Assembly: GCF_000003815.2 (NCBI RefSeq)
Contig: NC_049987.1
Location: 18,819,019-18,875,592, forward strand
Source of the DNA: Branchiostoma floridae
Lineage: Eukaryota > Chordata > Leptocardii > Amphioxiformes > Branchiostomatidae
Reading direction: 5' to 3'
Length of the DNA stretch: 56,574 nt
The notes under the pieces were generated by a model, which worked only from the letters and a program-made list of their open reading frames with translations, was not told where the DNA came from and did no database searches. Below, piece by piece: positions 1-13,000 of this stretch. Within the stretch, counting starts at the first letter, position 1, and each line of letters opens with the position of its first letter. The position numbers and the translations under genes are program-made.

Positions 1-61
1 AATGGTCAGCGCTATATCGTAAGGGTCAAGCTGCCATTTGGTGCCACTCAGGTGACCAATA

Positions 62-340
62 TGTCTTAAAGTTAAAGTTGCCTGTACATCTGTGCAGATG
101 CTTAGGGGTGGCCCATCTATATTTCGAGTAGCCCTTGGGCCACACATGTGCAAGCCACTACAGCAGGGGCTAGTCCACTGGTAGTGGTGTGTGTTTAACT
201 TCCATACTCTTCCTCATTAGTGCTGAGTTCTAAGCAGAGAAAGCAGCATGTACCAATTCTAAAGTCTTTGGTATGACTCGATCAGGATTGAACTACCGAA
301 TGCAAGGTGAACAGTCTACCCACTTGGCCATTGCACCAGT
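62..340 (-). repeat. tRNA-headed SINE with Deu-like core
   Basis: Read on the minus strand, 340-270 has an A-box-like TGGCCAAGTGGGTAGA and a B-box-like GGTAGTTCAATCC. It is followed by a body containing CTGCTTTCTCTGCTTAG, CCACTACCAGTGGACTAG and GTGGCTTGCACATGTG, which I recognise as the conserved core shared by deuterostome Deu-SINEs. It lies upstream of the first visible WARS2 exon, presumably in an intron. The family name is not certain. Confidence 0.6.
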
Positions 341-608
341 CTATGTCTAGTCCACTGATTTTTTTTCAGGTGCGTTTTTTTCCGGACTGGTCCAAGAAGA
401 AAGAACGGTTTTGTACAGGTACACGGTACCAGTACCCACCCCAAATTGTGCTTGTTACAAAGATTGAACTAGGGGAATGCTGGTACAATATGAACCTGTA
501 CTAGTAAGCATATACTGTCAACCAGTGAAAGTACATCTCTTCAGTGAGCTATGCTGGTTTGAGATCCCTTTCACTTTTTGTAAGGATCATGACTTCTTGT
601 TGTTCCAG

Positions 609-3600
609 GACCCAGCCCAACTGAGAGAGAACATTTTTGACATGACGGCATGTCTGCTGGCCTGTGGGATAGACCCAGACAAGAGCATCTTATTTCAACA
701 GTCAAGTGTAGGTACAGATTTTCTTATTATCATTACATCCTAATCATTACTTTCAATCTTAACTAGTACATAGTAGTATTATTGGGTAGGCCGATTACTC
801 TCTTTTTCTGGCCAGGGGCTGAATTGTGAGGGGCTTGCAACAGGCAGGTGCCATGTAGCACTGCCGTGTAGCACTAACTCAAGTGACCTCAATACGACAG
901 TACGTAATTGCCCAACGTGTGGTCATAGGACTGTAGGTTTTGAACCACTAACACTAGGAAGGACCCCTACTCTTTTCGATAAGTGTGGCAGTTTTTGTAA
1001 CATGCTCAAGGTGTGGCTCTCCACAAACATGTGACCTCTATATAACATCCTATCAGACTCTTTTCACAGGTACGGCACTATCCAAGCAAGGAAAGTCCCT
1101 AAAAGCCCCAATGGCACATAATAACTAAATAAGTGGCATATCAATGGCTTCAAACCCCAAACCTGTATAGGCTCTGGGCCAAACACCTTGCCATCATGCC
1201 ACACGACCCCTGTGTTGTGTCAGCTTGAGTTTAATGACAATTTTAGAAAAAACTGTGTGTGTTATTATGAACCCTGTATGTGTTATTATGAATCATTCAA
1301 AGTTTAGATATGTTGTAGTCACATATACTGTTACCTAATGGTTTGACCATATTTGGGCAGGTATCCCAGCATGCCGAGCTAGCCTGGGTCCTGGGCTGTA
1401 AGGCGACCATGGCGAGACTCAAACACCTGCCTCAGTGGAAGGTCAGTATTTGTTTGCTTGTTTGTTTGTTTGCTTGTTTGCTTGTTTGTTTTAGCATTTA
1501 TCTATTCTCAAAGAACTCCAATTGCAATTTGCCTGCTGGCCACATTGCATTGAAGTCATGAAAAAGAAGGTAAAGGTAAAAAATAGTGTTGTATACTTCT
1601 ATATACGATGCCATTGCTTCAACCGTGAACTCGAAACATAACAAATGTTCCTCCTACCATGAAATGAAGTTCCCCCTCAATCAGTTAATCAACCTACTGG
1701 ATAAGATTTTGGAAATGGTCAGACATCAAAACAACAGCTAGGATATAATTATCAATATAAAAACTCTCTCCAACAAGATTTCTCCAGTGTCACTGACAAA
1801 AAACAATGGCTGTCTGAAACATCTGACCATTTCCAAAATCATATCCAGTTGCTTGAGTAACTGCTTTTTGGTGTATCTTATTACCTTCATTGACGTATAG
1901 TAAAATCTACAGTATCCAGAATTTCCCAAATTCTTTTATCGCCTTCTTGTAAGAGTAATTACTTAATATTCAAAGATACTGCAAACGCTCCATTTTCACC
2001 CTTAAGAAAAATAAGATGTTGCAAACTTAAAAATGAAGTTACTGTAACAGTATAACCTGCATAATGTTGTGTTCTCTTACAGGCGAAGTCGGGTTCCAAA
2101 GAAGAAGGGGGAGTGGGCCTTTTCACCTACCCCATCTTACAGGCAGCTGACATTTTACTCTACAAGTCAGTTTGAAATACATTGTGTTACATTGGCTTTG
2201 AATGCTTCTTAGTTAACTTTGTGCATTATTTGTGTCATTCTTTGTCTGATTGCAAAGGGCTTGAACTTTGACCTTTAAGACAACAATGGTCATGAACAGT
2301 TTGAACTGTGAAATGGCTTATTGTAGACTGTACATGTATGATGTAGGTCTTGAAACTTTTGCATTTTTCACTGTAACCACTCCACCTGAATTTTATGACA
2401 TCATGAATATGCATTGCCAATATATTACTACTTTACTGTTACTAATAGTGATATATTTACTTCCAAAAAATAGTTTCACATGGTTCTTAGAACATGTTTC
2501 GTACCTGTTCATGTTTTGATGCCTATCAGATATCTTCCTCTGAGGTTGTGACTGGAGTTTTGCTTCTCACCAGTATATGTAGATTATGTAGGTGGCGCTT
2601 TTGCAGCAAGAACTCAATTCTGATGGCTCAAGAAGTCTGACTGGATAAGAAGTCAATGCCGACCGAGTAACAAACCGTGACGAGGAGGGATACAAACTTA
2701 GCCACGTTGGGGATTGTATTTTCACTACAAAAGCGCCACCTACATTTGTTACATATCCAGGTATAGCAGCAAGAAGCAGCAATCCTGTCAGAATCTCTGA
2801 GGAAAATGTCTGATAGGCATTGAATTTGAAATGTAAGCAGGTTATAGACATGTTCTACCAACCAGATGAAACTATTTTTGAAATTTAACATGTGGTAGTA
2901 CTAGTAGAGTAGTGGTACATTGGCAATGCATATTTGTGCAAAAGAAAACTCCAATATCCAGTATCTTGTTTACTTTATTCCAGAGCTTCCCATGTTCCAA
3001 TAGGAGTGGACCAGGTACAGCACCTACAGTTGGCACAGGACCTGGCTACAACATTCAACTACCACTACGGACAGTACTTCCCACTGCCAAAAGCCATACT
3101 GGGTACGCAAGATGCCATTTGACTATATAATCAGTCAATTATTACCTCCACAAAAAATGAAGGGCCATGTTTTTGTTAGTGTTCGTGTGTGTGTTTTTGT
3201 GTCTGTTATTAAACATAGTGTTAACAAGATAACTCTTGAGAAAGATTGGATGAACTGTCTTGATATTTAATATATGGGAAGATTTTGAAGAATAATCAAC
3301 GATACAAAGATTTTGGCCCCTGGAGGCTTGTTAGAGTACTGCAGCAGAACCTCTGGTTCTGGTATTGCATTTTTTGACATGGGTTGGTCACGATTTTTGG
3401 TTGATACATACACATGTAGCTGTTGCACTTTGGAATTAAGAAGTGGCATTGTTTATTACTTGTGATTGATGAGCGTCGTTAATAGAAATAAGTATCTGTA
3501 AAAATATCCCCACACTTACGATTTCATTGCATTAAAAGGAATTTTTTACCTTGCTGCAGGTGAAACAAAGAAGGTACAGAGCCTGAGGAAACCCAACAGC

Positions 3601-4008
3601 AAGATGAGCAAGTCTGAAGCCGACCCAAAAAGTCGCATCGACCTTACGGACCCACCAGACGTCGTTCGCGAGAAGATGAAGAAAGCCATAACAGACTTCA
3701 ACTCTTCCGTGACCTACGACCCCGATACAAGACCTGGTGTCTCCAATCTTGTCAGAATACACTCCGCCTGCACTGGTCTGTCGTACGATGAGATCTGTCG
3801 ACAGAACGAAGGGATAGAGACGGCCAAGTACAAGTTCGTGGTGGCTGATGCGGTTATTGCCAAGATGGACCCCATAAGGACAGAGATTTTGAGACTCCAG
3901 AAAGACAGAGGCTTCTTAGAGGGTGTTCTAAGAGAAGGTGCAAGAAAGGCAAGAGACATTGCAGAGAAAACTTACAGTGATGTAAAGAAACTTGTGGGTT
4001 TCAGTTGA
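609..4008 (+). CDS. WARS2: Mitochondrial tryptophan--tRNA ligase, last five exons (5' end outside window)
   Basis: Class I aminoacyl-tRNA synthetase that charges mitochondrial tRNA-Trp. Exons 609-707, 1361-1441, 2083-2165, 2984-3102 and 3560-4008 join in phase (0, 0, 2, 1) into 276 residues plus TGA. Visible family landmarks are a [12 protein letters not shown] segment, SQHAELAW, a [14 protein letters not shown] strand-helix, the tRNA/ATP-site element PIGVDQVQH, and the KMSKS loop at 3601-3615 followed by [11 protein letters not shown] and a C-terminal KKLVGF. The GxDQxxH element has Val where many TrpRS have Glu. Family length is about 360 residues, so roughly 85 N-terminal residues, including the HIGH-like motif and targeting peptide, lie left of the window. 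A cytosolic WARS1 is less likely because the spacing and C-terminus fit the bacterial/mitochondrial type. Possible poly(A) signals are at about 4061 (ATTAAA) and 4213 (AATAAA). Confidence 0.93.
800..1215 (-). repeat. tRNA-derived SINE (family shared with 34120-34515)
   Basis: Lies in the WARS2 intron 708-1360. On the minus strand it starts with a tRNA-like head (TGGCATGATGGCAAGGTG, then B-box-like GGTTTGAAGCC) and runs about 400 bp. The internal GACTGTAGGTTTTGAACCAC and flanking words recur in the same order at 34120-34515. Confidence 0.6.
1450..1490. repeat. TTGTTTGC-type microsatellite
   Basis: Imperfect TTGT/TTGC repeat directly after the WARS2 donor at 1442, inside the intron 1442-2082. 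Confidence 0.8.
1691..1880. repeat. Palindromic MITE-like element, family A
   Basis: Inverted arms built on GGATATGATTTTGGAAACGG / CCGTTTCCAAAATCATATCC (slightly diverged here) bracket a core with TTTCTCCAGTGTCACTGAC. The same module recurs at 8005-8092, 19236-19386, 27370-27452, 37981-38120 and 45504-45625. Confidence 0.7.
3145..3440. repeat. Dispersed repeat related to 54225-54400
   Basis: WARS2 intron sequence with GGCCCCTGG, a GTACTGCAG(C/T)AGAAC word and GGTTTTGGTATTG-like text in the same order as at 54225-54400. The left part holds a GT-rich stretch. Confidence 0.45.
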
Positions 4009-4109
4009 CCAAGCCTGTTTGATAGCTAGTAGATGTACCGTATTAAGATCTTTATTATGAGATTAAACATTTAAAGTTACAGCAGTTGTTTTTTTTCCTT
4101 AAACAGGAG

Positions 4110-4330
4110 TATAGGAAGCCATTTATTTAAACCAGGACCTAACATTGGGGGTACTATTCACTGCTAAGCTTATGATCCACTGCTCACTTAGTCACATGTT
4201 CTATCTACATAGAATAAACATAGGAAGCCATTTATTTAAATCAGGAACCAAAATTGGCGGTGCTATTGACTGCTTAACTTATGATCCACTGCTCACCTAG
4301 CCACATGTTCTATCTACATAGAATGAACAT
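4110..4330. repeat. Two-copy 109-bp tandem duplication
   Basis: The block starting AGGAAGCCATTTATTTAAA and ending in TTCTATCTACATAGAAT is repeated once with about 10 percent differences. It sits in the WARS2 3' flank and duplicates a possible AATAAA. Confidence 0.85.
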
Positions 4331-5191
4331 AACAGAAGCATTGGATTGTTCATTCAGTGACAACAACTGGACCTATAGGCAGCCAGAATTTCGTATTTTG
4401 AAAATGACAGTTGAACTTTACTTCAGAAACTATTAAAGTTTTTTTGCTTAACTCTAGCTTTAATTATAGATAGATTTCGCCTACTTCAAGCACATGTTAC
4501 ATCTTACATCTTACATCTTCCCCAGGTAGGCTTTAGGGCCTGTCAGTTGAGAGCATCGTCTCTTCCAATCTTCCCGACCGTAGTAAATGCTACTATGGTC
4601 AGGTTTTTATATAAAAGCACATTTTAAACTGCCACGAGACCTTGACTTTTCACTTCATCTTAAATTGCACAAAGAAAACAATGATATAACTTGACAGCCA
4701 TTATACATAAAACTGAAAAAAATACACAAGAAAATGGGAAGCAGATTTATTAACATTGACTTGCCAATAATGGTAATAACAAAATATGTTCCAAAAACAA
4801 AGTGTAAAATAAGGTAGTTCACATACTTATTGTACGTTTCTTGTACCCCCATACACATTTTAAGCTGGTATATGTAACACATATTAGTGATAGTAATACT
4901 AATAATAGTCTTTTTTTTTCAACATAGAAGATGTATGTAGTATTTTTTTATCTAGTTAAACATACCCTTTTTTCCTATTTTGATGCCTACAAGGCTATCT
5001 GATTACCTTTAAAACACGTAGATTTGAAACAAACAAAAAGAAAAACTCAAATCATTTCATATTTGTGAAGGGCGTTACAAATAATCTACAACTACATGCA
5101 AACTGTCCTTTTTTTGCCACACTGGCAATCCAAAAATGATGACCTAAACAAGTCTGTACTTCGCTTGTGCTGGTTTCCAAGTCTACAAGAC

Positions 5192-5370
5192 AGTTCTTGG
5201 ACTCAACTGCGCTTGCGCAGAGAGCTGCATCGTGGGTAATAAGTCAAAGGTCAATGCCCCATACTTGTATACAGTTATTATACAACACACATTACACACC
5301 CAAACGTGTTTGTTTATGTCTTAGGGGCCTTCACTTTTGACGTTTTACCCATAGTGCATCTTTGCAAAGA
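5192..5370. repeat. Palindromic MITE-like element, family B
   Basis: Arms carry GTGGGTAATAAGTCAAAGG and, inverted, CACTTTTGACGTTTTACCC, with GC-rich 'TGCGCTTGCGCA' ends. Related copies are at 6370-6597 and 36887-37095. Confidence 0.65.
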
Positions 5371-6369
5371 ACCATTTGATTCGTCAACCTCATATTAATC
5401 AGAATAATTCAAAGAATTCCAATCCAAATCTCTCTACATTCCCTTGGTACAGTTGCAAAAGTTACCGTAGCTTGAATACAATCAGCAGTACATTATTTGA
5501 TAAACGTGCTTTTTATGAAAAAAACATAGATTTATAGTATACAGTACCGTATCCTAACCAACAAAACAATCTTCACCAAAGTAGCATATTTTTATAGTGT
5601 TAAAAAGATATAAGCAATTTACATGTGTTAAAGATCGTCATACCATCACACAGGGTGAAGTACACTCTTGCATATTCATATAAAAAAAAATGTAAATAAT
5701 TGTACAACAATACAGACCGCACAAACACTATCTCTCCTTTTAAAACATGTACGCTACATGACGCGTTTGGCTACTTTTACTTAGCATTTTCGTAGTAGTA
5801 ACTTGTTTGCTAGTTATGACTTCAAAGCGACAACGCGAGTATATTGAACACAAGGTGTTGAACATTAGTCAGCTTTTAACTCTATGAGAGTATTCGATGT
5901 AACTTCCGAATAGCACCATTGTTGATATTCATGTTTCTCGTTTACACCCTTAAAAATCGCACAATGTATTCATAAGTAATACAGTCATGTTTTTCAGGAA
6001 TAATACACAAGTAGTCATGTTCCATCTTGCGTTGCCGATGAAAATTTTCACTGACGTTACTCTCATCAACATTTTCCAAGAGCCAAGAGCTTGGACCTCA
6101 CAATGTTAAACGTTTCTGACTCAAATCAAACATTTGCCATCTCTTCCAATTGCAATATTTTCTCAAATTTCGAAACCACATGATTGTGTTTTTGTTGGAT
6201 GTTCGCTTGACCATCAAGCAACATGTTCATACTTTCCTTCCTTCTAATGTCTTCTTGCAACTTAAAAAAATTTCTAGGGAGTAGTTATTATTTCAAGCAC
6301 ATTTGCAGGTAGCTATTTGCTTTTATTTACTGTGTGCAGTTGTGTATCAAACTTCGAAGGTTCTATAAA

Positions 6370-6597
6370 CACGCTTGAGGCTCCGATTACGCATGTGCAG
6401 CAACAGGAATTGTGGGTATAATGTCAAAGGTGACGGCCCCTAACATGTAAACAGTTTATGGTACAAGAGATAATTGTCTCGCTTTGCATAATGATGTCAA
6501 GGCTTGCATTTCGTATGTCTCAGGGGTTTTCACCTTTGACATGCTACCCACAATACGTGTCGCTGCACATGCGCACTCGAAACCGAGAACGTGCTTA
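6370..6597. repeat. Palindromic MITE-like element, family B
   Basis: Left arm GGCTCCGATTACGCATGTGC then TGTCAAAGGTGACGGCCCCT; right arm carries TTTTCACCTTTGACATGC and GCACATGCGCACTCG in inverted order. About 228 bp. Confidence 0.7.
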
Positions 6598-6732
6598 TAG
6601 TACAGAAGCTGGTGTTGTTCGTATGTCCTAACCACCTATATTATATAGTACTGTATTTCAGAAAGTTTGTCGACTGATCCACTGTTCTGTGGGGGGGTTA
6701 CAGGACCCTATCATTGCAGCACATGGTACAGT

Positions 6733-9700
6733 CTATTTACACCCCATCCACGGCCGTGGGTTCTCCCGGGATTCCTCCTTGGCCTTCTCCAGAAGGTGTT
6801 GGTCCATCATGTAGTACTTGTCGTCCTTGAAGAAGTAGATCATACCGTCTGTGCCATGGAAGGCTGCCTGGATGCCGTCAGGAACGCCCGGCCAGGACAC
6901 CTAACGGGGTACGGTGGAGTACGTCATTAGTGGTAGTTAGCGTAAATCGTATGTGTATGAGATACTCTGGACTTTCTAGCTAGCTGTTGATTTCCTATAT
7001 AGCAATGTGGCAAGTTCACATTGTATTCTGGTATATTAGTTTACATTCTGGCAGATCCACATTATATTATGGTAAATTTGCATATTCTGGCGAATTCACA
7101 TATTCTGGCATGTCCACATGTGCACAATATACTCCTTCAAGTTAAAAAGGATTATCATAATTATACTCTGTCAATTCCATAACATTTTCTGGTACATTCC
7201 TATATTTGGACATGTTGATCTTACATTCTAGCATATTCAAATTATATTCTGGTAAATTAGCTATCCTGGAAAATTCATACTACATTTGACAAATTCATAG
7301 TCTAAAAATCAATTTGACATTTTATATCAGAAGTGAGGACAAGGCTGCTTCAAACATTGATAATGAAAACCAGTGATATGCATCTAACTGTATCAAGATG
7401 CACCCAATATTCAAATCTTTATCAATGACGGAGAAATCTATATCTATTTACCAGTATATCCTTTGCCAAGACTTGTATAGCTAGCCTGGGAACCATCCGA
7501 TTTCTACCGGGGCTCCTTTAACACTAATACATATTTTAAGGGTAGCGAGTGTAAGGAGCCCTGCTAGAAATCGGATGGTACCCAGGCTTTTGTATATCGT
7601 GTACATACCTGTATTTTTTGCGGGTATCCGTGGGCAGTGCGACCGCTGAATTCGTTCCACAGCCAGTACTTGTTGCCCTTGAAGAAGAAGACTTGGTAGG
7701 CACGAGCCAGAGAGGCGTCTGGGTTGGTCGGGATCCCCGTGGTGTTGACGTTACGGGGGAATCCGTTGTCTAGATCTATTTCTCCGGTGTGTAGCTGGGT
7801 GTACCGCCAAATTTGATCTCCTATGTATAGAGACATGCATCCATTGTTAAGGGGATAATCTATAAACCAATACATTGTAATACATTTGTATAGTAATCAA
7901 AGACTGAATGCAGCTATAGGACTTTCCAAAGACTATACATGCAGAATACATTGATGATGATGAAGATGAGTAATCAAATTAGAAAATACGTCAGATAGCG
8001 GTTCCTCAAGCAACTGGATATGACTTTGGAAACGGTCAGACGTTTCAGGTAGCATCCACTATCTTTCGTCAGTGACGCTGGGTTAATTTTTTTTAAAGAG
8101 TAGGTTTTAAAACTGACCACAAATTGATGAAAGGAGGCAAAGTAAAATTGAAGATAGTCTATTGGGAAACAAAGGCAACATAGAAATATATTTCATATCA
8201 TATAAAAACAAAACAACGCTCAGAATGCTCTGCAGAAATGGCATGGCAATCGTTGGGATGTATAATCTGTTCAAGTCGTAAGTTCTGTCACGAACAGTAA
8301 CGATGAGGGGGCGGCGCTAAAATAAGTTGAGTACATCGTGAGTCCGCTGTCACCTCGTCTTCGTCATTTTCTTTGCATCATCCGTGTATTCTTCAGTAAA
8401 AAATATATATTTTCAATGGTACATTTGTCTGTTACACTATCTGTTAACGCTCTACGTTCTTCTTCTATGGTTCATTGTTTTATCACCTTTCATGAAGTAC
8501 ATCATCCGGGTCCATCTTGACGTGAAGGCGGAGTCGATCCCCTCCGTCAGTCCGTCGAACATCTCGTCGACTTTGACGGGGTCCTCTGTTCCGTTCGCCC
8601 CCATCTTCCACAGGTAGCTGCCGCTGAAGGCGTAGGCTACGTCTCCGACTACAGCGTCACCTGTACGGCAAAGGTACGAACACAGAGAAAAAGAAGTTAG
8701 GAAAAGTTTCCAACGGATCTACAACTATCTTCAAATGGAAATAGCAACCTTATCGCACACGGATACTTTTGGGGGTGCTTCGGTTGTCTTTTCGTTTTTT
8801 TTTCTGTTAGATCGAAGTAAAATCGAAGAAAACATTTTATACTATCACTAATGAACGTCAATACAAATATAAACTTTTTAATTTTTTTGTTCGAGCCTGG
8901 TCACATTAGTCATTGCAATTGGCGATCTCGAACTGATCATATTCTTGGAAGATCCGTGCAAATGACTTATAAAATTCAGTTGTCTTGTAACTGGAAAGAT
9001 TTTCTTACGCCCTTGTTGACCGTCAAGTTGAAGCTATCACAGTTATTTTGAATATTTTACGACATCAAAAATGTACGAAGTCTTACGACAAATATGACCA
9101 TACATTTGCATTGGTGCATACTTAAAAGTAAACTGTATTTTTCGACCTGACATATGGACTACAAACGTAGAGATCACCATAGCAGAGATCTAGATGGTAA
9201 CGGGAAGACACAGTGTATATACTTCATCTAAACATCATGGTTTGTCATGTAATAGTCGTATGTATGTCTACTTCGCAAAATATAGAATAAAGATAAAAAG
9301 AACAAATCAAGGGAAGATAACAAAGGCAGGGATCAACTCAGGGCGAAATTGAAAACGTTTGAAAGAAAAGGCCAGTAGAAAAGCTTGCAACGAAGCGGCT
9401 GGGGGAGGGGTGAGCTTTTACGTCTAAAACAATTTCGTCCATAATAAAGCGTTTATACATATATCAAGCAGCTATCATAGGAGTGCCCTTCTCTTTTTTT
9501 GCCGTCTTAAGCTTCTTGTCACATGTTTTGTTGTCTTGGACTGTTGTGTCCGTAAAAACACCATAGTTTGGTTGCAAAGCTTTGTGAGTTTGTTGGAACT
9601 TTTGAAAAAAATCTTCGGTGTCCTTGTTGTTTTTGTCGTTGTTTGCTTTTTTGCTTGTTTGACTTCACTCATTTGGTTTGAGGTTTTCTTCCAAGATAAT

Positions 9701-10066
9701 ACACTTTTATTCCAGGTACGTTTCCAGATGTATTTTTACATATCTTTCTTCCGATTGGTCATGAAGTGTTGTCGCTCTCTCCAGCGACCAAACAACACTC
9801 ACCTTAGAAAAGCAGCGGCGTCGCTAAAGCCAGCCTGCAGAAGCAGCAGTTCGCACGAGTCAGCTAGGTGGCGCTGTTGATATGCAATGGAGGCGACGCC
9901 AACAACGCCATCTAGCGGAGACCGTGTGAAGTGGCCGCTATGTACCATTACTTAAAGGTGCCTTACCGTTCTCTTCTACCTTACCAGTGATTACATCAGT
10001 GATGTCGTCAAACTTGGCTGAACACGGGTCGCTGTCTACGGCAAGTTCCGCGTCCTGTCCTTGGAA
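6733..10066 (-). CDS. Exons 25-28: C-terminal hemopexin domain
   Basis: Exons 9967-10066 (or 9985-10066), 8487-8660, 7609-7820, 6733-6900 (stop TAG at 6735-6733). The first blade opens with DPCSAKFDDITDV. Later blades show AYAFSGSYLWK, GLTEGIDSAFT, YFMKGDQIWRY, ARAYQVFFFKGNKYWLW and GVPDGIQAAFHGTDGMIYFF with FKDDKYYMM. The last residues are RPWMGCK, so the first and last Cys are placed to close the four-blade propeller as in matrix metalloproteinases. No protease catalytic domain (HExxHxxGxxH) precedes it; an integrin-beta hybrid domain does. Confidence 0.92.
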
Positions 10067-13000
10067 CTGTGTAAAGGAAAGGGGTACAGTTACTTAGTCT
10101 TTACACATTCAAACTTACGTATCTAACTCTCCTACATGTAGGTTTAACCAACCAAAATGGCGGCGGCAACGCAATATGCAATCTCCAGGCAGATATTCCG
10201 ACGCCATAAGAGTCGGCCAGGCAGATTTAGCGGCACCCTTTGGCCGGTTAGGCTATACCCCTTGGCTAGCTTTGGTACTATCTTATGGTACCGGAAGGTC
10301 TGCCTGTAGATCACTACACAACAATGTTTACTGAAAAGCCATATTTCACCTCATTGGCGTTGTACACCTTATACTGAAGCAGTCTAGGAAGTATAAGCTT
10401 AAACATGATTTTAAAGAGGTTCACATTAACACTATGATAAAAAGAAAGGTTTTCAAATGCCATACCCCAGTAAGATCCAAATCGTCAAAGGAAGTCTTGG
10501 GTTTTTCAACTTTAGGCCGGCAGGTGTAGTCCAGGACTATGGTCTTCTCGTGGTGCATGCCGACTGGTTTGATCTTGAAGTAGTCCTGATTCTCTGCGGG
10601 GCAGTCTTCCAACGTCACGTGGACGTTAAACTTCACCTACATTGTAGAATGAGCAAGAACAGCGTCGCATGTCTAAAATCTTGTATTACGACCACTTTAA
10701 AATCTAAACGTCCACAAATACTGTTCTTCGTTTGTAAAAACAGCGGGATGAATATATCTTTAAAAAAGTCCCTCAATTTTTCTTCCTAAAGGATCAGACT
10801 TTTACAAAATCTGTTCAAGGTCAGTAAAAAAAGGTACGTCAAACAGAGAAAAAAAGGTTGCACTTATCGCATATAATACGTTAACTGTATATTTCAAAGT
10901 TGAGGGCGAAAACTACACCTTGCAAATGTCTCTTTAATGTCCCCCTATAGCGCAAGATACCCTTTGAACATCGCGATATCAACAGCGACGGTATAACGTC
11001 ATCAGTTCTCTTTCTATCTCATTGCTTGACATACAGAGTATTGATGAATTACTGAGTAGACCTCACCTTGTCCCCAGCTGCACAGCTGTCCTTATCTTCA
11101 TACCGGAGATCCCCCTTACAGGCCGCCGTCACCTTAACGTCCACGTCTGGAGGGATGTCCATGGTCTGTAGAGTCACTTCTGATCGGGCATGCTGATACA
11201 AATAGAACGAGATGTTACTTAAGGTAAGGCGATACCATCAAGACAGGCGGTTTCGAATGAATTTGATTAGTACAGGTATACTACGCCGAACCGGAAGCCA
11301 GCAGGTATCGACTTCCGAGCAACCTTTGATCCACTCCTGACGTCACACTCATCCAAAAGATCAGTGCGCGTCAAGAAAGTAGGTCCACTCTTGATGGCGA
11401 GGTCAATAAAAACGGTGGGAAATCTGTTGAGTTTGAAATTCAAGATTCACATTTTAATTCGAATATTCAGCGGTTTCCTTCGTACATTACCAGTCCTCTG
11501 TAACAAGCTGACAAAAAATTGCTCAGTAGCCTTAATTAGCTTGTAAATGTATTTCGGCATATGGCCACCAATGGGCCTTAACAACAAAACAGCATAACGA
11601 CCAACGCAAAAGAAAGATGCTGACAGATGATACTAGTTAAAGCTTAAATCAATACGTCACTATGAACGTATGACCATCATTAGTTAGAGCTATTGGTTTA
11701 CGTACTATGATGTAAACGATATAATTACAAGTACGTATACTAGTGCGTTACCTCATAAGCAGAATTGACCATCTTGACCAGGTTCCTTGAGCTGTCCTCC
11801 ATGACTCCCAACTGACCATCAAGAGCGCTGGCGAGGTTCTGATGCCAAAGCGAATAAAATTGTTTATTCAGAATAGAACGAATTAAGTACATGTTTAGGG
11901 TTCTAATGTTATAAGTAGACACCAGGCCCTGGCGTTTGTTATGAAGAAAATGTTTAGACCTTTTAGAGCCCATCAAAGCTTTAACAAATGCCTAAGAAGT
12001 TCTGTACCTGATGGTATTTTTTTTTCAATACAAACAGGAGTTCGGCCTACCTTGTATTCCTTTACTTGTCTCTTGGGCACCAAGAAGATCGGGACGATGC
12101 TGTTGTCGTAGAACTTGGTCTTCAGAAGTCCGATGGAGGGATAGTCCTGTGGGGGGGTGATTTGAGAAAGCAACATTTACAAACATGGATCCAGCGAAGA
12201 ATGGTAGTTCCAAGAAAATCAGCCAGGGGGAATTACAAGGCCGATTTTCTGGGAGCAGCTCCATGGATGAGAATATTACGGAAAAAATCCAAACCATTAA
12301 AAAACTATAATATATATAGAAATATGTGTCAGCATATATTCTTAAATAGTAAGCCATATTTCGCGTTCAATCAAACATAGTGTTGACTGACATTGGAATG
12401 GACACAATAAATAGATATATTGGTGCAAAGTTACAAGTTTATAGTGATTATATTTGTCTAGGATAAAATAATGAATTACATATGTTATGCACGTGTCAAA
12501 ACCAATAGATTTTAAGGAAAGGGTCCTAACCAATCGACCCTATAAACTAAGAGTATATACAGTGGGATACGTCCACGTGAAATAAGTCGCATGTCACGTA
12601 TACGTACATATCTTACAATATGTCTTCGCTTGTCACTATAGAAGTCACTGAGACTTACTCTTTGATACGGAGTCGGACTCCAACCATAGCCTGTGGACTG
12701 CAGACACGATAGAAGCAGCAATAGGGAAGAGTATGGGTAAAAACTACAGCAGCAAGTGTTGGCATTCAGCAAAACAAGCATTAATGCACGGTTCCTGTCT
12801 GTATGTATGTATGTCAAGCAAAGACCTAACCTGGTATTCAGTCTACCGTGGATTGGCCGGGCTACCTTCGGGACAGGAGAACCTTTCTGCCGCTGGGATA
12901 ATCTTTCACACCGGTACAGACGATTACCCCGGCGGCAGAAAGCTTTATCTGGCCCGTAGAGAGCCTACACTACGTACGTAAGCCGCCCAAGCCACGTACG

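Larger units (their letters stand above)
4009..6732. other. Intergenic region between two convergent genes
   Basis: AT-rich, with no ORF that looks coding. It holds the WARS2 3' UTR, a two-copy 109-bp direct repeat (4110-4330) and two palindromic elements (5192-5370 and 6370-6597). From about 4340 to 5190 and from 5370 to 6300 I see nothing I can name. A minus-strand AATAAA (tttatt at 6322-6327) lies about 405 bp past the stop of the minus-strand gene and may be its poly(A) signal. Confidence 0.6.

Noticed and set aside
6733-10066. Matrix metalloproteinase
   Set aside because: The hemopexin domain is MMP-like, but no HExxHxxGxxH catalytic exon is visible upstream; the preceding exons are integrin-beta hybrid domain.
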